Below are positions 37,252 to 48,906 of a DNA stretch of 64,000 bases, piece by piece (the stretch's first letter is position 1; the number at the start of each line of letters is the position of its first letter). The translations under genes and the position numbers were made by a program. The DNA is from Caprimulgus europaeus (taxonomy: Eukaryota > Chordata > Aves > Caprimulgiformes > Caprimulgidae): contig OU015543.1 in the NCBI GenBank assembly GCA_907165065.1, positions 8,063,501 to 8,127,500 on the forward strand, written 5' to 3'. The notes beneath the pieces were generated by a model. That model was given only the letters and a program-made list of their open reading frames with translations, had not been told where the DNA came from and ran no database searches.

Positions 37252-39290
37252 CATTTCGGCTTTGATGTCTGTGATCTTGTTCACTTCACCACAGAGCTGG
37301 TGAATAGTCTCTTCAATTTTCTGTTGAGCTGCTTTTTGCTCTTGTTCAATGAACATCAGTGTGTTTCTTTCCTGTCTTTCAACATATTCCTTCATGCAAC
37401 AGAAATCTTTAGTAATCTGGCTTTTGATCTGAGATGCATATTCCAAAAAGACAGAAAATATGGAGTTCATTTTGTTGTTTGAAAAGATGTGTGGAATATG
37501 AGAATCTACTGCCTCGTCTAACATGCTCTTTGACTGACCCCTGCAGACCAGAAACAGCTACCTTTATTCAAAGGAATAAAATATATTTGACACTATCATG
37601 CATTACCTGCAATGAGATTTTGGGCATATTAAGGATCTTGACTATTTTATGGCCAGCAGTCTTGGCTTGACATCTTAGAAAGATCAGTATTCCCTCTTTA
37701 TGATTTGCATTTTGCATCCCAGAGTTCCAGAAACATTCAAGCTACTCCTGGGGCAGGCAGAAAAATACAACGCACAACTCCAGTGGCCTTTGTGTCAGCC
37801 AAGACAGAATTTAGTACAGCTGGTGCCACAGGTCGTTCTCATCAATAAAAACAGAGTTGTGACAGCAACAGAAGGAAACAAAAAGGCAGATTCCTGCTAT
37901 GAGCTGGAAGGCTGCGCTGGAGTCAGTCATATCTCCAGGTGGCAGTGGAAACAAGCTAATTGCAAGCAGTGAATGCACAATGTGTACTTTTGCTTTACTG
38001 AGATCTTTCCTCAAGAGGTGGATGGTCTCTGCAGTCATTACTAGTTGCTTGGAGATGCCCCATATCTTTTCCTCCTTTAAAGCGACACATTGGACCATTT
38101 ATCTATATAACCCTCAAAGAAAGCATGACTAGGTTAAGCAGCAGGATAATAAAAATCCCTACATCACGGACATTAGCTAAACGCTGGACTGGTTGAGGAG
38201 GGGTTTGGAAAAAACAATTCTGAGTGGGAATAGTCACAACAAAGTCAACATGCAACAGACATCAATTACATGTTCAAATATAATTGTGAGCTTCAGCTTT
38301 TTGCTTGACTGCAAGGACTGAATAAGACTTTTTGGACACATAAATGCTAAAATAATAAAGGTCAATAGATTTTCCTTATCTCCTCCAAGTTTGGGAGTTA
38401 TTTTAAGCAGAGATTTAGATAATGAACCAGTCCTATTCTGTGCCATTCAGCTGGGTGGAGCAGTAGCACTGTATAATAGTGTTATGTGTCCTTTCACGAG
38501 TCTCCAGTGCTATGTTGGGACAATAAATAACACCCAGCACAAAGAGCAGTTAGTCATTAACATGACATCAGCTGAATGCGTACAGCTATTACTTCTAATT
38601 CAGCTGTGAAGTCCTCAATGTATCAGACACCACCAGTGAACCCCAAACACTGCTTTAGCTAAACCTGTCTGCTCAACATACATGATACTGTTATGACAAG
38701 ACTAATATCAGCATGTGAAATGCAAGGTATTGGGGGCGGGGGGCGAAAAGAAAGATAAAGTCAACTCAATTCTAGCCACGTCCCCATGTTCATAACCCTC
38801 GTGAAGTATTTAGAATTGTGGCCAGAGTTGCCCTGGGGGTGTGATGGGGAGGAGACCTGCGCTGTCTCTGGCTGTACCTTCTCCTCAGTTTGCCGCCACG
38901 TCATTGCAGGCAAGAGCTCCGGAGGGTTTTGGTTCATCCTGTGTTTCCAACTACTTCTCCTTTACCTCTTGTGGGATTAGGCTCACCAAAGTGGCTAGCT
39001 CCCAGCTGAGCTGCAGGTCCTTCAGCTTGAAGCCTTGCTGGCAGAGTGGGCAGCCAGGCTTCTGTCATGTGCCAGAGAACGGGACAGCACTTGGACAAGT
39101 GAAGACACGGGCTGGAGGGCTCTGCTCTGGTATTTGCTCTGTACTGGGATGGGACTATCTACAGGGCTGTGCCTCACCACCGAGCCTGCGCCCTGCTGCT
39201 CTCCTGGGGCAGCTCAGCCAGGGAGCCCCTCACACCATCCAGAAATCCAGTACTAGCCCAGCTCCTCCTCTGCTAGCAATTTGGTCTGAG
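37252..39290 (-). pseudogene. RNF135: RNF135 (RIPLET) remnant, RING and SPRY lost
   Basis: RIPLET is the RING E3 ubiquitin ligase that activates RIG-I. In mammals it neighbours ADAP2. Here, between RHOT1 and ADAP2 on the same strand, are three pieces. (1) At about 38990-39290 lies a RING-like exon whose tail still reads KPGCPLCQQGFKLKDLQL. A TGA stands where Trp is expected just before it. The CGHSFC-type half is ruined: CTGCCC...AGGGCG survives but the Cys and His codons do not. A stop follows LAEEELG. (2) Near 38010-38100 lies a coiled-coil piece (GISKQLVMTAETIHLLRKDL). Its donor reads CTCAGTAAAGC, as if one G of CAG|GTAAAG had been lost. (3) The exon 37252-37540 is open with good splice sites (CTGCAG acceptor, ATG|GTAAGT donor) and a TRIM-like coil (KEYVERQERNTLMFIEQEQK). 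No PRY-SPRY is found. The name rests on position plus RING and coil resemblance. A TRIM25-like relative is the alternative. The open exon leaves some doubt about how complete the loss is. Confidence 0.6.
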
Positions 39291-39299
39291 GATTTGAGT

Positions 39300-40470
39300 T
39301 GACACTAGAAATGAACTGTGACACAGAGCTCTCCATGACCTGGCCTTGATTTCTGCTGACTCTCCAAAAAAGACGCTGTTATCTGCACAATTTCATTTTC
39401 ACAGGGAATTTCCCGATTTTGCAAGAAGTCATGTCAGAGTTGCTGACATGGCTGGTCTACTTACCCAACCAGGAGTGCAAGCAACACAGCACAGTGGGAC
39501 TTGCAGAGCCCCATCCGTGTGAAGTTTAGGCTACAGGATGGACAGAACTCTTCCAAGGTCATCCTGGGTTACTCAGCTCATCTCAAAGTAACAATTAACA
39601 TATGTAAAACCAAAGACTGACATTGTTCCTCATACAAGTGAGAAGGTGCTTTGCTATTGATTTTAAGGGCTGTTGGATTAAGTTGTTAAAAAGATTTGCT
39701 GAACCAGCACATGAGATAGAATGAATCAGATTGTGAGGGGAGAGAGAGTGGAAACATAGGGAAGTTCACGGGAGCGTAGCAGCAAGCAAAACTGCTGCAG
39801 GTTGCTCAGAGTTGGATGGTGACAAGCCACTAGTTGGGGAGGAAATTAATCTCAGTAATCCCTGCAAGTATTGGCACTTCCTCATTTCTGCAGAAGAGAA
39901 CTATTCTGGGTATCTCTGGCTGCCTGGCAATTGTCAGCAAAGGGTGGAAGCCACACCAGAAACTTAGTCTGCAAGACTTCTCTGGTTTTGCAAGCTAAGG
40001 CTATCTGAAAAGAAGAATTAAATATCTGAACAACTGGCTGCTTGGTAGGACCAAATCTCAGACTTGGTTTAGAGGCAAGAAAATCCTTGGTGCACTCTAT
40101 CAGCCAATGCAAATCTTGAACAGTTCTTGCACAGAATGGATGTAAGTGGTACCTAATCAAAAGGCATTCACCCTCCACTTCCAGCACTGGTCCTCATTCA
40201 GTGAGTTTCTTCAAGCAAGCCACTGAAGATAACACTAAAACTAGTTTCTGCCTTTCGATGTTCAGGCTCATCTAGCTCATTAAACTTCAGCTGTTTTTTA
40301 GGGGGTGAGACAGATCAGTGTATGTTCAACCTGTACTCGTGATGTGTTTGCTGGGGCACTATATGGGGTTGCTTTCAAAAAAATTGTTCTTCACACGTTG
40401 GATTTGCCACTCATAAAAGTCAAACAGCACAGACTGGTGAAAGCAAGGAGCCAGGAGTGATTTCATTACA
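39300..40470. other. Spacer between the RNF135 remnant and ADAP2 3' end
   Basis: No gene recognised. A minus-strand open frame of 101 codons at 39882-40187 has no family landmark and no convincing splice sites. Confidence 0.4.
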
Positions 40471-41259
40471 GTATTCGCTACAATTCAGAGTTTTATTTTT
40501 TTACTGTGCCAGAAATGTAACACTGTAAAAAGACATTAAACTCGCTCTGTTCAGAACAACCATCTCCCTATCCTGACAGAAGCTGCAGCCAGACGGAGTG
40601 TAGCTGCCTGACTGCTCCTCTCTGAGAAGGACATCCAGTGACTCCAGCATGAATTGGCACCTTTGATCTATGCAACAGGACACCCTACATCTTCCTGATA
40701 GGTGATGATATCTTTGCCTCTCAGTCACTGTCCCTGTGTACTCATACAACACATAACCCTGTTCACTGGCAGGGTATATGCCACTGGCTGGATTGTCAGG
40801 TGCATCCTTCAGGAGTCCTTCTGACATCAGACTAAGGTGAGAAAAGGAGGATATGCTATAACAGAACCTGCCAGAGTCCTCAAGGAAATGCATGCCAAGC
40901 CTTCTGGGGTCAGACTCTCTCCACTGACTTTGTTTTTTTTTTCCACAAGACAACACTAGATGATTCATCTCCACGTCAGGCTGTGAAGGCATCCTCTGCT
41001 CAAAAGCAGAGAAGTAGGAAGCGAAAAGGCACTTCGAGCAAGGTTCTGCAGGGGCACAGATAATTTCTGAGTATCTGCACTCCCTCTCACTCATTTCTCT
41101 GTTGTCACCATTCCTGTGCCTGTGGTTGTTGAAGGAAGAAGCCCTTTGTACTAGAGTCACCGCAGAGCCTTGAGCACCATCCTTGCCAAAGTAACAAGGC
41201 CACAGAGCTGTTCTGAACAGAGGTCAAGAAGTGTAGTCCCTCAGATCTCAGCACTAGTC
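40471..41259 (-). other. ADAP2: ADAP2 3' UTR (inferred)
   Basis: The sequence runs from the ADAP2 stop codon to just past an AATAAA on the minus strand at 40492-40497. It contains an unusually long open frame (ATG at 41094, stop at 40501), discussed in the findings. Confidence 0.6.
40492..40497 (-). terminator. ADAP2: AATAAA poly(A) signal, ADAP2
   Basis: The plus strand reads TTTATT about 765 bases past the ADAP2 stop codon. It is the first such signal in good context; use is inferred. Confidence 0.55.
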
Positions 41260-44200
41260 TTAACCAGTCAAAGGCTGGGCAATGACTCCATTTAAGGCAT
41301 CTATCCACTCGCTCTGCTCCCTGTCGTTCACACATATAAACACAAACTCTCTCACTGGTGTGACCACAGTGATCGCTGGTTTCCTCTTCTTCACATTAAT
41401 TCCCTGGGGCAAGCCAGCTCGTACTTCATATCCCTCATCCATTCTTCCAATAAAAACCTGGCCCTGTGCAAAGGCATCCTAGAAAGAAAGAAGCAGAAAA
41501 CAGCCATTAGCCAATGGGTAGCGCAGCTCCGGCAGACACTGTTCTATCCTTCCACATGGAGCAGGCACTGGGGATGCAGGAAGGGACTCAGATTTGGTGA
41601 TAGGCAGCAGGAAACAAACTGGAGGTTTTTTTACAGTCATGGGCACTCTCAGAAGAAGGAAGTAGGGACCCACCCTTACAGAGCTAGTTTGTGGGTGTTC
41701 AGAAGGAGCAAGAAGATATTCTCGTGGCCAAGCAGTGTCAGGAAGCAGGATATTGGGGCTGCCAAGTCTCTGTTATTGGTACATTGCTCATCGTGCCTAA
41801 GGTTACAGGCACAATGGCAACAGAGCTGGGAGAGAGTGGGCTATGAATGCTGCAGGCAGTAGCAGCTACTTTTAAAAGGTTTAGATCTTCCTCACAACAA
41901 CTCTAAGGGCCAGAGTTCCCAAACAGTTCAGCTTCAAAGGGATCTACTGACAAGGGAGATGAGCTCTTGAGACAGTCTGCTTCAGTCTTGCGCACCTGCT
42001 GGAAGAGCTGGATAAGAATAGACCCTTTGTCCCCAGCCAACTTCATGAAGGGGCTTGTGGAATAGCGAAGAACACTCCTCTTACCAGTGGATTTTTAAAG
42101 TACATCAGGTTCCTTTCTTGAGAATCCAGGCAGAACCAGCGCACCTTAAAGGCTTCCTTCTGCTGCAACGACATGGTAGAAGTTCTTTAAAGATAAAGTC
42201 CCAAAGTGGAGTTCAGCCTATTCAAGGCAGATCCCTGGACTCTGTCAATGACTCGGAGTTTGAATTCAGCTTCATTCATCCCAGTAACTAGTAATGGGTG
42301 AGTCACTCTTATGTGCAGCCCTCAGCTCCCTTCTCCTTGGGTTCACACTAGAGATTTGCATTCAATCACAATCCTTCAGGTAAGGCATGGAGTTTGGTTC
42401 TACCAGTGATCACATTACTAGGATTAGGAAAGTTGAAGCAAATAAATTAACTGAAAGCACTGCAGAGAATGATTTCTAGGCCAGTGGCTCTAATGAGGAG
42501 AGGATGCAATTAATTTCAGCATTTTGCTTTGGGGGTATGCCCCTAGCATTATGGGATGGACAATGGTAGGGACAAATCATAGGGTTTTTTAAAAGTGCTA
42601 ATTGCTCTGGGCCAAAGTGAAATATCCTCTTCTAGGGTTCACTTCAGTTTGAGCAGAATTTAGGCCTTAGGAGAAAAACACACAATCTTCCATGGTCATA
42701 GGAGTGAGTATTCTCTGTGCAAGCACCTGCAGGAAGATGTATTGGGACACTAGCACTGAGCTGGGCCTAAACCCCAGCATATTCAATATACAAACAAATG
42801 ATGCACAATGCAACAGCTCATCACACGCTGACCAATGCCCAGCCTGTCCCTGGCTAGCAATGATGGAGAGAAATCCTGAAACCACGGTCAGGTGAGCGCA
42901 GTTGATGTCATTAGCACTTTTTAATGGAACTTCAGCTCATGATTCACTCAGGGGACAGCAAGACAAGATATGACAATGTTTAAACAAGACCTCAGATCTT
43001 TATCTCCTCCTTCAGCAGAGCCTGAAATCTCCTTCTCCTGTTTCAAGGAGTACTGGCCCAAATACTTCCCCACAAAAAAATAAACCAAACCATTGGCTTC
43101 AGTGTGGAGAATTTGCTCAATCATACTTGGCTGCTATAAGCAGATGTGACTTATGTGCTACTGACTTTAAGAGAAACAGGGAAGTAGGGGAATCAGCATG
43201 TGATGTTCTGTTTGAGCAGGAGCTGCAGTTAGCAGATACAGCAATCCATCTAGTGTTGCGTAACAAGACTTTGCACATCCACTGCCAGCTAATCCATCTT
43301 CCTTACTCTTCAAGGAGAATTCTTCTTCCTAGTCTTATTTTCCACACAAAATGAAACATGATCCCAAAGAACACAACAGGCTTGACTATTATATCTTTTA
43401 TCAGCCCAGCAAGCATATAGTCACTCAACAAATCGTTTACTAGTAAACATAATAAAATTATCAAATATTCTCCATCTAGAATAATCTTGTTTGTGTACTG
43501 CCAAGTATGCACTTACTTTTGGTCCTGTCTTCTCCATATATCCTTCTTTGACATAATTTCTTGTGATTCTGGGTATGAGCTAGGAGAACACAAGCACACA
43601 CACAAACAAAAAAAGTCTGTCTCATTGAAGCTTGCTTTTCTGTTCTGTTTCTGTCAAATCTAATCATCATTAGTTTTGGCTTTTAGGGCATGGGGTTTTT
43701 TTGGCTGCTCAGTAAAGGGAAGTCTGAAATAAGAAGGAACATAAGGTTTTTGAAAGATTACACTTTATAAGGACCACATGGAGACTTATAGGCCTTAAAT
43801 GTTAACTACATTTTTGCATGTTATCCAGTGTGACCTTTCCTTCTACCTCTTCTGTCCCTTCCCAAAACCCATATGCTGCTGTTTGAGCACTTTACTCTGG
43901 CAGAAGTAGTGAGAAAATGTTTTCCCATGCTGTGTTTGCATAGACTGCTTCAAGCTCTGTTCAGTTCTCACCTCAGGCTCAGGGACAGTTGGGAAGGTTG
44001 TTCTGAGATAATAGTAACGTGCTGCCCGAATGGCATTGAACCAGTCAACAATCTCCTAGGGAAAACAGCAAATACAAACATAAAGACAAGAATAACAAGG
44101 AGTAAGAGTGCTGCCTCTCCAAAATCCATTTCTTCTTCCTTGTGACCTCTTTGAAAAGATACACTTTCTCCCTAAGGGGCAGAGAGAGTCAGTGACTTAT

Positions 44201-47200
44201 CCCAGACACCTGAAAAACACTGAGCCTCCAAAATAATTTAAAAATTCCCTTCCAAGGAGGTCCCAGACATTCTCAGCATGGACAGTCACCCAAGTCTGTG
44301 TACACAGGACTTTCAGTTGATTCGGTTATGGATTGTTTAAAAACCTTTGTACCTAGAAAGACTTGAGAACTACAGCAAGGGAAAAAACAGAAATCTAACA
44401 AAACCTATAGACATGCTTGTTAAAATTATAATTGTTTGCTTGGAAATAATGCAGAACAACAATATTTTCCACGTATGTCAATAAGGCTTCAAAGAATATG
44501 ACCACAGAATGGTATATAACCATTAGACAGTTACCTTACGGAGATTTACATACGTGCCTCACAGAAGCCTTAAGGCTATTCAGGGTGTGAAGTTGAATAT
44601 ATGCCCTAACAGAACAGGAGCAAGATGTTACAGTTATTAGTGTCAAATTCTGCAACTTTTTATACTCTACAAGTCATAGTGACTTCAAATAAAACCAGAT
44701 TCTGTACAAACAGAGTAGTTCTTCCAAAACAGAGGCATCTTGCTTATTCCAAAATCTTCATGGTATTCACCTTTCCACTTTCGTGATAGACAAAAAGATT
44801 CCTTGTTTGACCATCTGTGTTGTATGTGATCTGCAGCCCATGTGCATGTTGGATTTTCTCTGTCTGGAACATTGCATTCAGATTCTCAATGCTGATAGTG
44901 GCTTTTGGACCTCTGGACTGTGAAATGAAAAGCAACGCTGTATTAAAGTTCTCTCAGGGAAGGTATTTGAAGATAGATTAGCTGTATGAGAACTAGATCC
45001 CTACTGAAGAAAAAGCAGGCATCCTAAAATATCTGAATATTGGACATACCTGAAATATAAAGCCTTAATTACATGCTACATAAAATCACGTAAAAAGAGT
45101 GATTCACTTTCTTTGACAAAGCTGGGTCAGTATTTGGGAGGGATGTGTCTGACTTGCAATAGTATCTCCAGCCTCATAGTTGGAGAACAAGTAGCTACAC
45201 TCTCACAGAAGGGTGACATGTTGAGGATGATGCTGCAGCAGTTGATGAGAGAATATTTTCATAATGTAAGAGGTAACAGCTGCTAACAGATCTTTTCTTC
45301 ATTTGCTGTTCAACTGCCAGTATCCATTTCCTTTGTTCACTAAGCAAAAGGAGGCTGCAGGGTTAAGATAAAGGATGAGGAAAAGGGCTAAATCCAAAAG
45401 AGCTATTGCCTAAGATACCACATCTATTAATGGGGAAACATCTGGGCTCTTCCAAACACAGGCTGTCCTGCCTGCAAAACTAGAGACAAAGCTATTTATG
45501 TTGGTTTTTGTTGGTGAAGAGCAGGGTCTGAGGATGGATGTTGACCAGCTACCTATGACCAACTCTGGCTGAGGAACTTACTTCTTTGGTGTAGTACTTC
45601 ATCACCCCTTCCCTTGCTGATAGGAAAAATCTCCTCTTCTGGAACTCTCTGCTTTTCCGCCCACGCTTCCAGAGGAATCCTTCACGGCTACCTGCAGATC
45701 AGAAAAGATAAATGTCAGAGAAGGGCAGCACAATGGCAGGACTGTTTATCTAAATGGGGATATGGCACAGAGTTCAAGTCTCTTCTCCATCTGAGAATTT
45801 TCACCTCATATGAAAAAATCAGTGAAGAACTGGAGAACTGTAAGATCTGAATACACCCTTGCACTTGTCCAAGTGCCTTTTCTTAGGAGCTTCTTCTCAA
45901 AGTTAGACTCAAAGCAAGGCCTGCACATCTAACAGTTCAAATATGACAAGCCAACCTTAAAGATCTTCAAAGTTGCAAACATAACATTGTGCTGTTGGCC
46001 TTAAGGCTAATGCCTTTTCCCTGACAATCCTAACTTTTACCTGCAGAACAAGGATCTTGGCAGACTTGGGTGGCAACAAATTCCTCACGCTCATATTTAG
46101 CTCTAATCCATTGCTCTCTTAAAACCCTGAAAGAGGAAAACATGGATGAAGCTGATCTGCCTCTATTCTACTTTCACCAACCAACCAGAGACCTGTAGAG
46201 GGATGTAGCAGTTCAATAGCTGTAAAGGTCTGCAGCAGTAAATACACCATCAACTTACAAGCAATCACAGTCCTGAGGGATGTAGTAGTAGGGAGGGACT
46301 TTCGCCTCATATTTGGCTTTGGCAGAGAGATTCCCATGCTTCTTCATAAACTAAAATACAAAAGAAGTTACAGTTAGGTGTGCAACTACAAAATCAACAC
46401 CATGTCATGAACATAAAATGAAACTTGTAACAAAGAGAGCACTGCATTTTTCGCTTAGTCTCACCATAACTCTCAGTGTGTCTCTACATAAGTTTATGAA
46501 TTCTCTTTGGCACTATAGTTTGCACTTTTTAGGCGGCTGAGCCTTTTTCAGTATTTACAGTTCTGAACCAGATGGGGAGAAACACAAGATTATGGTTGTT
46601 GATTAAAAGAACAGAAAAAAATGAGGAGAAAATGTATTTATGATCTCCCTATACCTTCAACTCCTCCTTGACATTAACTGTGATTATATTATTAACACAA
46701 TTCAACTGAAAGATGAGAGGCTGAACCAATATTTAAGAAGGGTATGTTGATTACTGAATAGAACATACTATCTAGAAATATCTGTGGTCTTCTAAGCCAC
46801 AATGAAGAGTAACCATGTGCTATAAAAAAAAAAATACACTGCAGGCTGTTAGAAACATGATCACCTGTCAGTGTAATTCGATCGAGTAGGTCATAAAAAA
46901 AAGCATAAAGTTACCCATGGAGTTAACTTGGCTCTATGTGGCTTTGTTACCCTGTCCATGGTGGACGACATAGGAATTACAAGGCAGAGAAGGTTAGGAT
47001 GAAATAATAAAGAGTAAATTAATTATTGCTTTTTCCTCTGTACCTCTATAAGATCGTTCTCCCAGAAGTCAAGTCGAAGTGATTTGACCCTGCTGATTTG
47101 AGGAAGATTGCGATGGATTCCAGAGCAATTCAAACAAATAAATATTCCAAGTTTGTAAGAAGCCCACTCTGGATCTAGATACAAACACAAAGAACGAACT

Positions 47201-48486
47201 AACACATGGGAAAAGGCACAGCCACTGGTAAGGGCCAAAACCCACAACATCTGATGCACAACCCAGGCTTTACACATAATACATCAAATCCCATACCATT
47301 GTTTATGGCTGCCACTTCACTGTATTCAGAGGAACACCTGCTTTCCCCAGTGAAGAATGCATTTGTAGGCTCTTTCACCACCTGTTTGTTTAAAAATTAA
47401 TGCAACTGTGCAGGCAGCCAAGTGGTGATGTAAAAGCTCAGCTTTTACATCATTAGTTCTGCATGGAAAGCTGCTGTTGCTGAATTAACAATGGAAAGAT
47501 GTTGTGAAGAGTTAGCACTACTAATACCACAGATTACAACCACCCAGAGTGAGGACTCATGTCCACAGCTCATGGAAGCTCCTGCTCTTTCGTGCTGCTG
47601 CGTCCCCTGAAGTGGCCAGTGACAGGTGGATGCTCAGCGGCATTCTGAGTGCTCTGGCAAGACTATTTCCTTACCATGCCACTTTTACCATGTCACCCTC
47701 TGCTTCTCCCTTATCACATCAAACAGAAGCCACTTGTCATCTTCTTCCAGCTGCTGTAGGCTACCACTAGACTGCCTGCTTCGGTGAGTGACTCCCACCT
47801 TGAACGGGCACAGGGTGCCAGCCTGGTGTGGACTCTTCCAGGAGGCTTTTAAAGTGCCTCTCTCTGCACCAACCCCAGTGCAGAGACATTCCCACAGAGC
47901 TGGAAAACCATCCCACACGCTCTCCTCCCCCAGCCTTGTGCACTGTCCACAAATAACTTTGGGGAAGCTGCTGGGGTGCTGAGGCCACTTCCTGTCCCAC
48001 GCTGTCCTCTCCTGGCCCCTGGGGCTCCCTGCTACCGCTCCTGGCCTTGCCTAACTGAGGGGATCGTGTCCCGGCTGTTCCTGGCTGAGGGAACCGTGTC
48101 CCGGCTGCCTGCAGACCCGCGGGGCCCACCTGAACGGCCACCCGGGAGAGCAGGACCGCGGAGCGCTGCCCGCCTCGGGAACCGCCTGCTCCCGCCTCTG
48201 TAGTCCGTGAGGTGAACCGTGAGGATGGGCCCCGCTCTGGGGAACTGAGGGAACCGGAGAGCGGCACGCCGGGAGGATGGACACGCGGCTGGCCGGCGGC
48301 ACAGGCCCACGGCCCCGCTGGCCCCTCACGTTCCTGTCAGAAATGCGCCGGGAGGCGGGAGGGGCGCGGGGCGCTGCCGGGCGGAGCCCGCTTACCAGGC
48401 TTCCCGCAGTCGGCGCAGCGGCCGTTCCCGGTGCCGGCGGCTTTCTGCAGCTCCAGCAGCAGCGTCTTGTTGTGGTCTCGGTCCAT
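41260..48486 (-). CDS. ADAP2: ArfGAP with dual PH domains 2 (centaurin-alpha2)
   Basis: GTPase-activating protein for Arf6-type GTPases that is recruited to membranes by phosphoinositide-binding PH domains. Ten coding exons: 48396-48486, 47044-47174, 46259-46350, 46041-46126, 45582-45691, 44771-44917, 43972-44055, 43517-43579, 42085-42162, 41260-41478. Phases agree, giving 1101 nt and 366 aa; human ADAP2 is 381. The start [13 protein letters not shown] lies in a CpG island. ArfGAP zinc finger: Cys24-X2-Cys27-X16-Cys44-X2-Cys47, with the catalytic-type Arg52 in GIHRN. First PH domain about residues 133-245 ([20 protein letters not shown] at its start). Second PH domain about 255-362 ([27 protein letters not shown]). 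The protein stops at QPLTG, so the human tail of about 15 residues is absent. The bases right after could pass as a weak donor (ACTG|GTTAAG). No other oddity. Confidence 0.96.
47436..47462. repeat. 27-nt near-palindrome
   Basis: The arm TGATGTAAAAGCT and its exact complement are separated by a single C. It lies in ADAP2 intron 1. Confidence 0.9.
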
Positions 48487-48760
48487 CGCCGCCGCTCGCT
48501 GCTCAGCGCGGAGCCGTGCCGTTGGGAAATGAGGAACCGCAGCGCGGCCGCGGGGCGCCCCGTCTCCTCACGCGCTCCGGGCCGCTCCTCAGGCCGCCTC
48601 CTGCCGGCGGCTCCACCGGCGCGGCGGCCCCGGCACCGCGAAAAGGCCCGCGGCGGCACCGGGCGGAGCCGGCCCGGTGAGAACCCGCCCGGCCCGGCAC
48701 CGCCGCTCCTCACGGGATCAGCCTTTTCCTTCTTCGCACAGCACTGGGTCAAGGGAGGAT
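47960..48760. promoter_or_regulatory. ADAP2/TEFM CpG island, likely bidirectional
   Basis: CpG-dense sequence surrounds the ADAP2 start at 48486 and extends toward the TEFM remnant on the opposite strand. Head-to-head ADAP2 and TEFM match the mammalian arrangement. Open frames up to 233 codons on both strands here come from composition and are not called. Confidence 0.75.
48055..48114. repeat. 30-bp tandem duplication
   Basis: Two copies, each starting CTGAGGG and sharing CGTGTCCCGGCTG, with a few differences. It lies within the CpG island and ADAP2 intron 1. Confidence 0.85.
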
Positions 48761-48906
48761 GAGAGGTTTCTGCTCTGAAAACTCATTGCTAAGGGTCCAG
48801 TGTCCAGGAGGAGGGCTCATCCGCACACCTACAAGTTTGCATCAACTCCACCTCAGCTTTATCTCTAAAAAAAAAAATAATTTTAAGACGTCTGCTACAT
48901 AACAGA

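Noticed and set aside
39882-40187. 101-codon minus-strand frame near the ADAP2 3' end, considered as an RNF135 piece
   Set aside because: No RING, coil or SPRY landmark, and no good splice borders.
48051-48762. Long open frames (161-233 codons) around the ADAP2 first exon
   Set aside because: GC-rich chance frames; the real ADAP2 coding part is 48396-48486. I could not find a convincing TEFM first exon in the plus-strand frames.
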